DNA from: Mycobacterium sp. IS-836
GTDB lineage: Bacteria; Actinomycetota; Actinomycetes; Mycobacteriales; Mycobacteriaceae
DNA length: 64,000 bases
Reading direction: 5' to 3'
Assembly (NCBI RefSeq): GCF_001954275.1
Contig: NZ_MBEU01000010.1
Coordinates: 268,703-332,702 of the forward strand
Below are positions 42,049-51,812 of this stretch, in pieces. Within the stretch, counting starts at the first letter, position 1. Each line of letters starts with the position of its first letter. The notes beneath the pieces are model-generated. The model was not told the origin of the DNA. It made no database searches and saw only the letters and a program-made list of their open reading frames with translations. The translations under genes and the position numbers were made by a program.

Positions 42049-43248
42049 TTAGCCCAGGGCTGCGCTCGGGGTGAACGCGACCGGCATCTTCTCGAGGCCG
42101 GACACGAAGTTCGCGGGCCGCAGGGGCAGCGCGGCATCGGATGCCAGCCGCAAATCCGGAAGCCGTTGCAGCAGGCGGGATTGCATGATCGACAGCTCCA
42201 GCCGGGCGAGCTGGTTGCCGAGGCAGAAGTGCGTCCCGAAGCCGAACGCGAGGTGGTTGTTCGGGTAGCGCTCGATGTCGAAGCTCTCCGGGTCGTCGAA
42301 AACCTTCTCGTCGAAGTTCGCCGACTCGAATAGCAGGATCATCTTCTCGCCCTGATGCAGCGGAGTGCCGTGGAACTCGGTGTCGGCGGTGATGGTGCGC
42401 GCCATATTCTTCACCGGCGCCGTCCAGCGCAGCATCTCTTCGATCGCGTTGGGCAGCAGCTCCAGGTCGTTGACCAGACGGCGGTGCTGATCGGGGTGCA
42501 GCAGCAGCTGCCTCGTCCCGCCGGACAGCGTGTGGCGAGTGGTCTCGTCGCCACCGATCAGCAGCAGCAGCACCTCGGTGACGATCTGGTGGTCCTCCAG
42601 GCGTGATCCCTCGACCTCCGCGTGCACCAGGACGCTGACCAGGTCGTCGGTCGGCTCCTCCTTGCGGGCGGCGATCATCCCCATCATGTATTCGGTGTAG
42701 GCGGCGAAGGCATCCATGGACACTTGGAAATCCTCTTGCGCGGCGGTGCTGCTCAAGAAGCTGACCAAGTCGTCGGACCACTTGAGGAACATCTTGCGTT
42801 CCTCCGGGCGAACTCCGAGCATGTCGCCGATGACCGCCATCGGCAGCGGCGCGGCCAGGTCCCAGACGAAGTCGCACTCGCCGCGTTCGCACACCGCGTC
42901 GATCAGCGTGTCGCACAGCGAAACGATCTTGGCCTCTTGGTCTTTGACTCGCTTGCGGGTGAAACCGGAGTTGACGAGCTTGCGGCGCAACAGATGTTGC
43001 GGATCGTCCATCTCGATCATCATCTCGACGCCGTCCTGGTCGGGTCGGATGCCACCGGCATTGGAGAACAGCTCGGGGTTGCGCTCGGCGTCGATCACGG
43101 CCTGATACGTCGACGCGGCGGCCAACCCGTTGCGGTCGCGAAAGACCGGCTCGTTCTCGCGCATCCAGCGGTAGACGGCTCGCGAGTCACCGGCGTAGAA
43201 AGCGCCGTCGGTGAGGTCGACGTCGGGTCTGGTCATCGCGGTCGTCAT
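42049..43248 (-). CDS. cyp142: Cytochrome P450 CYP142
   Basis: 399 aa P450. I-helix GGDETTRHTL, ExxR in IEEMLRWTAPV region, and heme loop FGFGTHFCLGNQLAR with the axial Cys at about 342. CYP142 hydroxylates and further oxidises C26/C27 of cholesterol and cholestenone to the acid, starting side-chain removal, and can replace CYP125. Electron supply probably through a ferredoxin such as FdxD. Start overlaps the upstream gene's stop by four bases, so it shares the KstR-controlled promoter at 43.97 kb. Confidence 0.95.
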   Translation of the reverse strand: MTTAMTRPDVDLTDGAFYAGDSRAVYRWMRENEPVFRDRNGLAAASTYQAVIDAERNPELFSNAGGIRPDQDGVEMMIEMDDPQHLLRRKLVNSGFTRKRVKDQEAKIVSLCDTLIDAVCERGECDFVWDLAAPLPMAVIGDMLGVRPEERKMFLKWSDDLVSFLSSTAAQEDFQVSMDAFAAYTEYMMGMIAARKEEPTDDLVSVLVHAEVEGSRLEDHQIVTEVLLLLIGGDETTRHTLSGGTRQLLLHPDQHRRLVNDLELLPNAIEEMLRWTAPVKNMARTITADTEFHGTPLHQGEKMILLFESANFDEKVFDDPESFDIERYPNNHLAFGFGTHFCLGNQLARLELSIMQSRLLQRLPDLRLASDAALPLRPANFVSGLEKMPVAFTPSAALG

Positions 43249-43961
43249 GAGATCTCCTGAGCGTCGCCGAATGTCATCTGTACGTTCTCCACGGAGCTGG
43301 ACAGCATCGCGCGCTTCGGAAGGCCCAGCGACGCCAGCTCTTTCGCGTACGGGTGATCGCCCAGCCGGACGCGCACCCCGCCGAACCGCGTGCGCACGCC
43401 GTCAAGTGTGTGTTCGAACGCCGTCTCGCGGGTGACACCGTCGCGGTGGGAGTAGGTGCGCTGCTCCTGCTGGCGCGGGGTCAGCGAAAACGGCAGGCCG
43501 CGAGCGAATTCCATGTCGATCACCAGTTGACCATCGACGGTGCAGTCGAACCCGAACTGGCGGCCCTCGCGAACGGTGAAGTCCGCCATGACTTTCGGGT
43601 AACCCCAGATCTTCGTTCCGGCCTCCAGCGTGAACGGCTGGTCGACGGGCAGGTGGTGGATGAAGGCGCCCGCCGACTGCAGGGCGCGCGGCCCGCTCGC
43701 GTCCGATCCGGGCGGGTTGACCATGACGCTGGTCCCGAACTCGTGGTACTGGCCGAGGTCGCCGTCGATGTAGTGCATCAACATCAGGACCACGATCGCG
43801 CGCCCGGGCAGGTAACGGCAGACCCGCAGGCCGCTGTAGTCGATCATCCGCTGGGCGGCGCCGGCGTCCACCGAGAACATCGCCATGTGCTGGGTCGCCT
43901 TGCGGATCCGTACCGGCATCGTCAGTACGGTGCCCGCGATGGTGTGCTGCGAGGCTGTCAT
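43245..43961 (-). CDS. Acetoacetate decarboxylase-like family protein
   Basis: 238 aa with the acetoacetate decarboxylase-like fold: YLPGRAIVVLMLMHY, GQYHEFGTSVMVNPPG, IHHLPVDQPFTLEAGTKIWGYPKVMADFTV, and VDGQLVIDMEF. The Schiff-base Lys of true ADCs would be near GYPKVMA, which is present, but most relatives in other pathways are lyases or lactone-type enzymes. Overlaps cyp142 by four bases, so the two are translated together. It corresponds to the Rv3519 slot. The step in sterol breakdown is unknown. Confidence 0.8.
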   Translation of the reverse strand: MTASQHTIAGTVLTMPVRIRKATQHMAMFSVDAGAAQRMIDYSGLRVCRYLPGRAIVVLMLMHYIDGDLGQYHEFGTSVMVNPPGSDASGPRALQSAGAFIHHLPVDQPFTLEAGTKIWGYPKVMADFTVREGRQFGFDCTVDGQLVIDMEFARGLPFSLTPRQQEQRTYSHRDGVTRETAFEHTLDGVRTRFGGVRVRLGDHPYAKELASLGLPKRAMLSSSVENVQMTFGDAQEIS

Positions 43962-43971
43962 CGGGCCAATC

Positions 43972-43985
43972 TAGAACGCGTTCTA
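43972..43985. promoter_or_regulatory. KstR operator upstream of the cyp142 unit
   Basis: TAGAACGCGTTCTA is a perfect palindrome and an exact consensus match, 10 bases upstream of the ADC-like ATG on the minus strand. Confidence 0.9.
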
Positions 43986-44004
43986 TTCGTTCGGCAATAC
44001 CCCG

Positions 44005-45036
44005 CTAGACCAGGGTGGCAAGCTCGCTGATCTGCGCGGCAGTGCGCCCGTTGACCACCATCATGGTCACGCCCGCGGCCTCCCACACCTTGACCTGCTC
44101 ACGCACGTAGTCAATGTCGCCGACGATCGCGGCGTCGTCGACGAGTTCGTCCGGGATGATCTCCGCGGCCTTGTCCTTCTGGTTGCTGCGGAAGAGTTTC
44201 GTCACCTCGTCGACGACCTCGGCGTAGCCCATCCGGCGGTAGACGTCGGCGTGGAAGTTGGTGTCCTCGGCGCCCATGCCGCCCATGTAGAGGGCAAGAT
44301 AGGGCTTCATCGCCGCGAAGGCGGCGCTGCGGTCGTCGGTGATGACGATGGTGGCCGTCGCACAGACCTCGAAGTCCTCCCGGCCGCGGCGCGCCCCGGG
44401 CCGGGCGAACCCCTCGTCGAGCCATTCGTTGTACATGCCGGCCAGCCGCGGGGTGTAGAAGATAGGCAGCCAGCCGTCGCAGATCTCGGCTGCCAGCGCG
44501 ATGTTCTTCGGCCCCTCGGCGCCCAGCATGATCGGGATGTCGGCGCGCAGCGGGTGGGTGATGGGCTTCAGCGCCTTGCCCAGCCCGGTCGTGCCCTCTC
44601 CGCTCAGCGGCAGCGGGTAGTGAGGGCCGTCGCTGGTCACCGGCTTCTCCCGGGCCCAGACCTGCCGCAGGATGTCGATGTACTCCCGGGTGCGGGCCAG
44701 CGGCTTGGGGAATCGCTGGCCGTACCAGCCCTCCACCACCTGCGGGCCGGATACGCCGAGGCCGAGGATGTGCCGGCCGCCGGACAGGTGATCGAGGGTC
44801 AGCGCCGCCATCGCGCAGGCCGTCGGGGTGCGCGCGGACAGCTGGATCACCGACGTGCCCAGCCGCAGCCGCTGCGTCGACGAGCCCCACCAGGCCAGCG
44901 GGGTGTAGGCGTCGGATCCCCACGCCTCGGCGGTGAACACGGCGTCGAAGCCGGCCGACTCTGCCGCGGCGACGAGTTCCCCGGCGTTCTCCGGCGGCGA
45001 AGCGCCCCAATACCCCAGCTGCAAACCCAGCTTCAT
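44005..45036 (-). CDS. LLM-class F420-dependent oxidoreductase (Rv3520c-like)
   Basis: 343 aa luciferase-like monooxygenase fold: MKLGLQLGYWG, AESAGFDAVFTAEAWGSDAYTPLAW, RLRLGTSVIQLSARTPTACAMAALTLDHLSGGRHILGLGVSGPQVVEGWYG, typical of F420-binding members, and DGWLPIFYTP. Divergent from the DUF35-ltp4-ltp3 operon with a shared KstR site, so it belongs to the sterol regulon; the substrate has not been established, and a role in side-chain or ring reduction is a guess. Confidence 0.88.
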   Translation of the reverse strand: MKLGLQLGYWGASPPENAGELVAAAESAGFDAVFTAEAWGSDAYTPLAWWGSSTQRLRLGTSVIQLSARTPTACAMAALTLDHLSGGRHILGLGVSGPQVVEGWYGQRFPKPLARTREYIDILRQVWAREKPVTSDGPHYPLPLSGEGTTGLGKALKPITHPLRADIPIMLGAEGPKNIALAAEICDGWLPIFYTPRLAGMYNEWLDEGFARPGARRGREDFEVCATATIVITDDRSAAFAAMKPYLALYMGGMGAEDTNFHADVYRRMGYAEVVDEVTKLFRSNQKDKAAEIIPDELVDDAAIVGDIDYVREQVKVWEAAGVTMMVVNGRTAAQISELATLV

Positions 45037-45077
45037 GACGTTCGCCCTTCCAGCCGACCCGATGTTGAAACCATTCT

Positions 45078-45091
45078 TAGAACCTGTTCTA
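45078..45091. promoter_or_regulatory. KstR operator between Rv3520c-like gene and DUF35 gene
   Basis: TAGAACCTGTTCTA, exact consensus. It lies 41 bases upstream of the F420 gene and 9 bases upstream of the GTG of the DUF35 gene, controlling both directions. Confidence 0.9.
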
Positions 45092-45100
45092 CTCGAAGGC

Positions 45101-46096
45101 GTGACACCCAGTTCGAGCGGCCCGACCCTGATCGATCACCCTGAGCCACCACTCTCCGCGCCACTGACGTTGTCCTTCGACTACACCCGTTCGGTCGGCC
45201 CCACGCTGAGCAAGTTCTTCACCGCCCTGCGTGAGCGCCGCATCCTCGGGGTGCGCGGATCCGATGGCCGGGTCCACGTACCTCCGGCGGAATATGACCC
45301 GGTTACCTATGAGCCGCTGGGCGAGATGGTACCGGTGTCGGCAGTCGGCACCGTCGTGTCCTGGGCCTGGCAGCCAGAGCCGCTGGAAGGCCAGCCGCTG
45401 GACCGCCCCTTCGCCTGGGCGCTGATCAAGCTCGACGGCGCCGACATCCCACTGCTACACGCAGTGGATGCGGGCGAACCCGGGGCCATCCAGCGCGGCG
45501 CCCGGGTACACGTGCACTGGGCCGACGAGCCGGTGGGTGCGATCACCGACATCGCGTACTTCGCCCTGGGCGGGGAAGCCGAGCCGGTGCCGGAGCAGCC
45601 CGAGGGCGACCGGGAACCGGTCAACGTGATCGTCACACCCATCGAGATGACGATCCAGCACACCGCCTCGCACGAGGAAAGCGCGTACCTGCGCGCCATC
45701 GCCGAGGGCAAGCTGCTGGGCGCGAAGACCGGCAAAAACGGCAAGGTCTATTTCCCGCCGCACGGCGCGGATCCCGCCACCGGCCAGCCCACCACCGAGT
45801 TCGTCGAGCTGCCCGACAAGGGCACGGTGACGACGTTCGCGATCATCAACATCCCGTTCAAGGGTCAGCGCATCAAACCGCCCTACGTGGCGGCCTATGT
45901 GCTGCTCGACGGCGCCGACATCCCGTTCCTGCATCTGGTCGCCGATATCGACGCGCACGAGGTGCGGATGGGTATGCGCGTCGAGGCGGTGTGGAAACCT
46001 CGCGAGGAGTGGGGTTTTGGCATCGACAACATCGAGTACTTCCGGCCGACCGGCGAACCCGACGCCGACTACGACACCTACAAGCACCACCTGTAA
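45101..46096 (+). CDS. DUF35 (OB-fold acyl-CoA-associated) protein (Rv3521-like)
   Basis: 331 aa from a GTG at 45101. Two DUF35-like OB-fold units are visible: RERRILGVRGSDGRVHVPPAEYDP...GTVVSWAW and IAEGKLLGAKTGKNGKVYFPPHGADPATGQPTTEFVELPDKGTVTTFAIINIP. DUF35 proteins are obligate partners of thiolase-like lipid-transfer proteins, as ChsH2 is of Ltp2 in steroid retro-aldol cleavage. It is directly upstream of ltp4 and ltp3, so it is very likely their partner subunit. Confidence 0.9.
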   Translation: MTPSSSGPTLIDHPEPPLSAPLTLSFDYTRSVGPTLSKFFTALRERRILGVRGSDGRVHVPPAEYDPVTYEPLGEMVPVSAVGTVVSWAWQPEPLEGQPLDRPFAWALIKLDGADIPLLHAVDAGEPGAIQRGARVHVHWADEPVGAITDIAYFALGGEAEPVPEQPEGDREPVNVIVTPIEMTIQHTASHEESAYLRAIAEGKLLGAKTGKNGKVYFPPHGADPATGQPTTEFVELPDKGTVTTFAIINIPFKGQRIKPPYVAAYVLLDGADIPFLHLVADIDAHEVRMGMRVEAVWKPREEWGFGIDNIEYFRPTGEPDADYDTYKHHL

Positions 46097-46110
46097 AGGG
46101 CTTACCTGCA

Positions 46111-47174
46111 ATGAGCGCTCGCAACGTTGCGGTCGTCGGCTTCGCCCACGCCCCGCATGTCCGCCGCACCGACGGCACCACCAACGGCGTCGAGATGTTG
46201 ATGCCGTGCTTCGCCGAGCTCTACGAGGAACTCGGCATCTCCCAGGCCGACATCGGCTTCTGGTGTTCAGGTTCTTCGGATTACCTTGCCGGGCGGGCCT
46301 TTTCGTTCATCTCCGCGATCGACTCGATCGGCGCGGTGCCGCCGATCAACGAATCGCACGTCGAGATGGACGCGGCCTGGGCCCTCTACGAGGCCTACAT
46401 CAAGATCCTGACGGGCGAGGTCGACACCGCGCTGGTGTACGGCTTCGGCAAGTCCTCGGCCGGAACCCTGCGCCGTGTCCTGTCGCGGCAGACCGACCCC
46501 TACACCGTCGCGCCGCTCTGGCCGGACTCGGTGTCGATCGCGGGGCTACAGGCCCGCATCGGAATCGACGCCGAGAAGTGGAGTTTCGAGCAGATGGCGC
46601 GCGTCGCCCTGGATTCCTTCGCGCAGGCCAAACGGGTGGACTCCGTCGAATCCCCGATCACCATCGACGATTTGCTCGACCGGCCTTTCTTTGCCGACCC
46701 CCTGCGGCGCCACGACATCGCTCCGATCACCGACGGTGCCGCGGCGATCGTGCTCGCGGCCGACGACCGCGCCCGTGAATTGCGCGAAAACCCCGCCTGG
46801 ATCACGGGAATCGAACATCGCATCGAGACGCCGGTGCTGGGCGCACGCGACCTCACCGAGTCGCCGTCGACGACGGCCGCGACCAAGGCGGCCACCGGCG
46901 GACACATCCGCAACCTCGACGTCGCCGAAATCCATGCGCCCTTCACCCATCAGCACCTGATCATCGCAGAGGCGATCCGGATTCCCGGGGCGACGAAGGT
47001 CAATCCGTCCGGCGGCACGCTGTCGGCCAACCCGATGTTCGTGGCCGGTCTTGAGCGCATCGGATTTGCGGCCCAACATATCTGGGATGGGTCGGCCGAG
47101 CGCGTGTTGGCGCATGCCACCAGCGGGCCGGCGCTGCAACAGAACCTAGTCGCGGTCATGGAAGGGAAGAACTG

Positions 47175-47175
<1 letters not shown>
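46111..47175 (+). CDS. ltp4: Thiolase-like lipid-transfer protein Ltp4
   Basis: 354 aa, the length of Rv3522. SCP2-thiolase superfamily: NVAVVGFAHAPHVRRTDG at the start, WCSGSSDYLAGRAFSF, INDGAAAIVL-type block TDGAAAIVLAADD and NPSGGTLSANPMFVAGLERI near the end. The region that would hold the nucleophilic Cys of thiolases (NESHVEMDAAWALYEAY) has none, in line with aldolase rather than thiolase chemistry. Ltp3/Ltp4 are needed for C24-branched sterol side chains in relatives. Overlaps ltp3 by one base. Confidence 0.92.
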
Positions 47176-48362
<1,187 letters not shown>

Positions 48363-48364
48363 CA

Positions 48365-48790
48365 ATGACCGAGACTCAGGAAAAGACCAAGAACCCCGCC
48401 CACGAGGCCGGCCGCCGCTCCCGCGAGGCCGTCATCGCCAGGGACAAGGAAGCGTGGCTGGCGGTGTTCGCCGACGACGCCATCGTCGAGGACCCGATCG
48501 GGCCGTCGCCGTTCGACCCGGAGGGCAAGGGTCACCGGGGCCGCGACGCGATCTCGGCGTTCTGGGACAAGGCGATCGCCCCCACCACCAAGATCGAGTT
48601 CGTCTTCCGCGACACCTACCAGTGCGGCAACGAGGAAGCCAACGTCGGGCACATCCTGATCACGACGGGCGACTACCAGACCACCGCGGAGGGCGTGTTC
48701 ACCTACAAGGCCGACGACGAGGGCAAAATGCTCGCCCTGCGCGCTTACTGGGAGATCGATCGCGCGGTCGCGAACACCAAGAAGGTCTAA
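48365..48790 (+). CDS. SnoaL/ketosteroid-isomerase-like protein
   Basis: 141 aa, two bases after the ltp3 stop. NTF2-like fold of the ketosteroid-isomerase/SnoaL type: EAGRRSREAVIARDKEAWLAVFADDAIVEDPIGPSPFDPEGKGHRGRDAISAFWDKAIA. D and E residues in DDAIVEDP are typical of the pocket edge. Last gene of the DUF35-ltp4-ltp3 operon and thus of the sterol regulon; an isomerase or hydratase step on a sterol-CoA is plausible but unproven. Followed by a strong bidirectional hairpin. Confidence 0.85.
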   Translation: MTETQEKTKNPAHEAGRRSREAVIARDKEAWLAVFADDAIVEDPIGPSPFDPEGKGHRGRDAISAFWDKAIAPTTKIEFVFRDTYQCGNEEANVGHILITTGDYQTTAEGVFTYKADDEGKMLALRAYWEIDRAVANTKKV

Positions 48791-48800
48791 CGCCGGACGC

Positions 48801-48854
48801 GAGCGTGCGGCCAGCCGCACACTCGGTTTCCACCGTGCGGCTGGCCGCGCGCTC
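48801..48854. terminator. Large inverted repeat between convergent genes
   Basis: Arms 48801-48820 and 48835-48854 are 20-bp inverted repeats (19/20 match) around a 14-base loop; each arm contains its own palindrome (GTGCGGCCAGCCGCAC). It lies between convergent genes ending at 48790 and 48863, so it probably acts as a bidirectional terminator. The same 26-bp element occurs at 63965. Confidence 0.75.
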
Positions 48855-48862
48855 GGCAAGGT

Positions 48863-49387
48863 CTAGATCGGCTCCAGCCCGGCGATATGCCGCTGCGCCA
48901 GGTCGCGATAGGCCTGCGGGTTGAGGTTGACCCACATCTCCGCGCCGGTTCCGGCGATCGGCCCCTTCACCTGGGCCGGCGATCCGACGGCGAGCATCCC
49001 GGCCGGAATCTGGGTGCCCGCCAGCACCAGCGACCCGGCCGCGATCAGGCTGCGCGCGCCGATCACCGCGCCGTCGAGAACGGTGGCGTGGTTGGCGATC
49101 AGCGCCTCGGATCCGACGTGAGCCCCATGGATGCAGCACAGGTGCGCCACTGTCGCCCCGGGACCGATGTCCACCGGGATGCCCGGCGGCGCGTGCAGCA
49201 TCGACCCGTCCTGCACGTTGGCACCCTCGCGCACCACGATGGGCCCGTAGTCGCCGCGCAGCACGGCGTTGAACCACACCGACGCGCCCGCCTCGACCGT
49301 GACGTCGCCGATCAGGGTGGCCGTCGGGGCCACGAACGCGGAGGGATCGATCCGGGGCGAGCGACCCTCGAAAGAAAACAGCGGCAT
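48863..49387 (-). CDS. Gamma-carbonic-anhydrase-like left-handed beta-helix protein (Rv3525c-like)
   Basis: 174 aa, the length of Rv3525c. Hexapeptide-repeat left-handed beta-helix (VEAGASVWFNAVLRGDYGPIVVREGANVQDGSMLHAP). Three His expected to bind metal occur in VAHLCCIHGAHVGSEALIANHATVLDG. Such proteins are carbonic anhydrases, hexapeptide acyltransferases or ferripyochelin-like; activity is unproven. Divergent from kshA across a KstR site 72 bases upstream of its start, so it may share sterol regulation. Confidence 0.88.
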   Translation of the reverse strand: MPLFSFEGRSPRIDPSAFVAPTATLIGDVTVEAGASVWFNAVLRGDYGPIVVREGANVQDGSMLHAPPGIPVDIGPGATVAHLCCIHGAHVGSEALIANHATVLDGAVIGARSLIAAGSLVLAGTQIPAGMLAVGSPAQVKGPIAGTGAEMWVNLNPQAYRDLAQRHIAGLEPI

Positions 49388-49458
49388 CGTTTACATATAC
49401 CGCAGCGCGAATATCACGTGGCCAGACGCACCGTCATTGCGCATGGCGACCGCAAAAC

Positions 49459-49472
49459 TGTAACGTGTTCTA
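49459..49472. promoter_or_regulatory. KstR operator upstream of kshA
   Basis: TGTAACGTGTTCTA, exact consensus, 30 bases upstream of the kshA GTG and 72 bases upstream of the divergent carbonic-anhydrase-like gene. Confidence 0.9.
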
Positions 49473-49502
49473 GTTAGAGGGCTCGCAAGTTGGAGGTGAC
49501 AG

Positions 49503-50672
49503 GTGAGTACCGATACCAAAGCGGTCGGCATCCGGGAAATCGATCCCGGTCCGTTGCCGACGAGGTACGCCCGCGGCTGGCACTGCCTGGGCGTCGCGAA
49601 AGACTTCCGGGACGGTAAGCCGCACTCGATCGAGGCGTTCGGCACCAAACTGGTCGTTTTCGCCGACTCGCATGGGGACCTGAAGGTGCTGGACGGCTAT
49701 TGCCGCCACATGGGCGGTGACCTCTCCGAGGGCACCATCAAGGGCGACGAGGTCGCGTGCCCGTTCCACGACTGGCGCTGGGGCGGCGACGGCCGCTGCA
49801 AGCTGGTGCCGTATGCCAAGCGCACACCGAAGACGGCGCGCACCCGGTCCTGGACGACCGACGTGCGCGGTGGCCTGTTGTTCGTCTGGCACGACCACGA
49901 GGGCAACCCGCCGGACCCCGCGGTCCAGATCCCCGAGATTCCCGAAGCCCACAGCGACGAATGGACCGACTGGCGGTGGAACAGCGTCCTGATCGAGGGT
50001 TCCAACTGCCGCGACATCATCGACAACGTCACCGACATGGCGCACTTCTTCTACATCCATTTCGGTCTGCCGACGTACTTCAAGAACGTCTTCGAGGGCC
50101 ACATCGCCTCGCAGTACCTGCACAACGTCGGCCGACCGGACGTCAACGACCTGGGCACCTCGTACGGGGAGGCGCACCTGGATTCTGAGGCGTCCTACTT
50201 CGGGCCGTCCTTCATGATCAACTGGCTGCACAACAAATACGGCGACTACAAAGCCGAGTCGATCCTGATCAACTGCCACTACCCGGTCACGCAGAATTCG
50301 TTCGTCCTGCAGTGGGGTGTCATCGTCGAAAAGCCCAAGGGCATGGACGAAAAGATGACCGACAAGCTGTCGCGGGTGTTCACCGAGGGCGTCAGCAAGG
50401 GCTTCATGCAGGACGTCGAAATCTGGAAACACAAGACCCGCATCGACAACCCGCTGCTGGTGGAGGAGGACGGCGCCGTCTATCAGTTGCGCCGCTGGTA
50501 TCAGCAGTTCTACGTCGACGTCGCCGACATCCAGCCGGAAATGGTGGAGCGCTTCGAGATCGAGGTAGACACCACGCGCGCCAACGAATACTGGAACGCC
50601 GAGGTCGAAGAGAACCTGAAGGCGCGGGAATCCGAGCCCGCATCCGAAGAGGTACCCGCCGAACAACACTAG
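49503..50672 (+). CDS. kshA: 3-ketosteroid 9-alpha-hydroxylase oxygenase KshA
   Basis: 389 aa Rieske non-heme iron oxygenase. Rieske ligands C67, H69, C86 and H89 (CRHMGGDLSEG, ACPFHDW). Mononuclear iron His pair H181 and H186 in NVTDMAHFFYIHFG; D304 region is conserved by length. KshA with the reductase KshB, encoded elsewhere, 9-alpha-hydroxylates 1,4-androstadienedione so that ring B opens. GTG start preceded by GGAGG. Directly followed by the Rv3527-like gene, which probably shares the transcript. Confidence 0.96.
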   Translation: MSTDTKAVGIREIDPGPLPTRYARGWHCLGVAKDFRDGKPHSIEAFGTKLVVFADSHGDLKVLDGYCRHMGGDLSEGTIKGDEVACPFHDWRWGGDGRCKLVPYAKRTPKTARTRSWTTDVRGGLLFVWHDHEGNPPDPAVQIPEIPEAHSDEWTDWRWNSVLIEGSNCRDIIDNVTDMAHFFYIHFGLPTYFKNVFEGHIASQYLHNVGRPDVNDLGTSYGEAHLDSEASYFGPSFMINWLHNKYGDYKAESILINCHYPVTQNSFVLQWGVIVEKPKGMDEKMTDKLSRVFTEGVSKGFMQDVEIWKHKTRIDNPLLVEEDGAVYQLRRWYQQFYVDVADIQPEMVERFEIEVDTTRANEYWNAEVEENLKARESEPASEEVPAEQH

Positions 50673-50676
50673 GCCC

Positions 50677-51129
50677 ATGTCCGACGATCAGCCCGCGGTC
50701 CCCGACGTCGACCGACTCGCGCGTTCGATGTTGTTGCTGCACGGCGATCATCACGACCACGACGAGCGCGAGAGCCGGACGGGCCGGGGCGGTGGATCCT
50801 GGTCAAAGTCAAGAGATTTCGCCGACGATCCGCAGCGCGCCGCGGCGGTCGCCGACGCCACCCGCGCGGATCGCGATCGCTACCTCACCTCGGGGCTGCT
50901 GCCCGTGGATTGCCGGTTCTGTCACGTCACGGTCACCGTCAGGCGCCTTGGCCCGGGCCACACCGCGGTGCAATGGAACACCGAGGCCTCCCAGCGATGC
51001 GCGCACTTCGCCGAAATTCGCGAATCCGGCGGCGATACCGCACGCACCCGGTCCTGCCCGAAGTTGAGCGACAGCATCGAGCACGCCGTCGCCGAGGGCT
51101 ATCTGGATTCGGTTTCCGACGACTACTGA
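50677..51129 (+). CDS. Conserved protein downstream of kshA (Rv3527-like)
   Basis: 150 aa, four bases after kshA. No known catalytic motif is seen. VDCRFCHVTVTV (CxxC) and QRCAHF, RSCPKL provide cysteines that could bind a metal or cluster; an N-terminal HGDHHDHDE His-rich segment may also bind metal. Ends with SIEHAVAEGYLDSVSDDY. Being in the kshA transcript suggests an accessory role to the hydroxylase, such as assembly or redox, but this is inference. Confidence 0.75.
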   Translation: MSDDQPAVPDVDRLARSMLLLHGDHHDHDERESRTGRGGGSWSKSRDFADDPQRAAAVADATRADRDRYLTSGLLPVDCRFCHVTVTVRRLGPGHTAVQWNTEASQRCAHFAEIRESGGDTARTRSCPKLSDSIEHAVAEGYLDSVSDDY

Positions 51130-51130
51130 G

Positions 51131-51703
51131 TCAATCGCCTTGCGGCAGTTTGGTGATCGCTTCGAAGGCCTCCATGAACACCGCCGCGATGTCGTCGTCA
51201 GGGGCGCTGGCCATCGGCTTCTTCTGCAACAGGACGCGCTGCACGCCGATGCCCAGCAGCAAGGCCGTCACCATGTCCGCGCGAATCCGGGCGTGGTCGG
51301 CGGTTATCCGCTTGGACAGGTTGCGGGTAAGGCCCTGCTCGAGTTGTGAGTTCAGCCGGGTCACCACCGCCGGGTCTCCGCTGGATCGGAGCAGCGCGAA
51401 GAGCGGGGCTTCGACGTCCCGTCGCGCCCCGAGGACCCGGGCGATCATTTGCCGGCCCACAGTGTCGTCGGCGGCGTTCCGGATTTCGTCGGTGTCTTCC
51501 GAGACGTCGGTGGCTTCCGCGAAAAGCCGTTGCTTCGAGCCGAAATAGCGGCGAACCAGGGTGACGTCGACGCCGGCTTTCGCGGCCACCTCGCGCAGGC
51601 CGACGGCGTTGTACCCCTGACCGAGGAACAGCTCCCGCGCCGCTGTCAGCAGTCGACTTCTGGTCGCACCGGCGTCGCGGCGCCGCGGCGCTGCATTGTC
51701 CAT
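51131..51703 (-). CDS. TetR-family transcriptional regulator
   Basis: 190 aa from the ATG at 51703 (GAAGGGAGCGGC upstream); the longer frame to 51742 covers an operator and was rejected. N-terminal HTH: TRSRLLTAARELFLGQGYNAVGLREVAAKAGVDVTLVRRYFGSKQRLF. Convergent to the kshA unit and divergent from a 96-residue protein, with two 20-24-bp palindromes in between. It probably represses itself and that gene. It corresponds to Rv3528c only by position; the ligand is unknown. Confidence 0.88.
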   Translation of the reverse strand: MDNAAPRRRDAGATRSRLLTAARELFLGQGYNAVGLREVAAKAGVDVTLVRRYFGSKQRLFAEATDVSEDTDEIRNAADDTVGRQMIARVLGARRDVEAPLFALLRSSGDPAVVTRLNSQLEQGLTRNLSKRITADHARIRADMVTALLLGIGVQRVLLQKKPMASAPDDDIAAVFMEAFEAITKLPQGD

Positions 51704-51719
51704 GCCGCTCCCTTCAGTT

Positions 51720-51739
51720 ATGTCCACGACTGTAGACAT
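51720..51739. promoter_or_regulatory. TetR operator copy 1
   Basis: ATGTCCAC-GACT-GTAGACAT, an inverted repeat with one mismatch, 16 bases upstream of the TetR ATG. It shares spacer GACT and right arm with copy 2. Confidence 0.7.
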
Positions 51740-51766
51740 CACCGCGGCGTTGCGCTAGCGTAGTAG

Positions 51767-51790
51767 CTATGTCTACGACTGTAGACATAG
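51767..51790. promoter_or_regulatory. TetR operator copy 2, perfect palindrome
   Basis: CTATGTCTAC-GACT-GTAGACATAG is a perfect 10-bp inverted repeat with 4-bp spacer, centre 49 bp from copy 1, 22 bases upstream of the divergent ATG and overlapping its likely promoter. Confidence 0.8.
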
Positions 51791-51812
51791 CAGTTACTCC
51801 AAGGAGGTCCTC

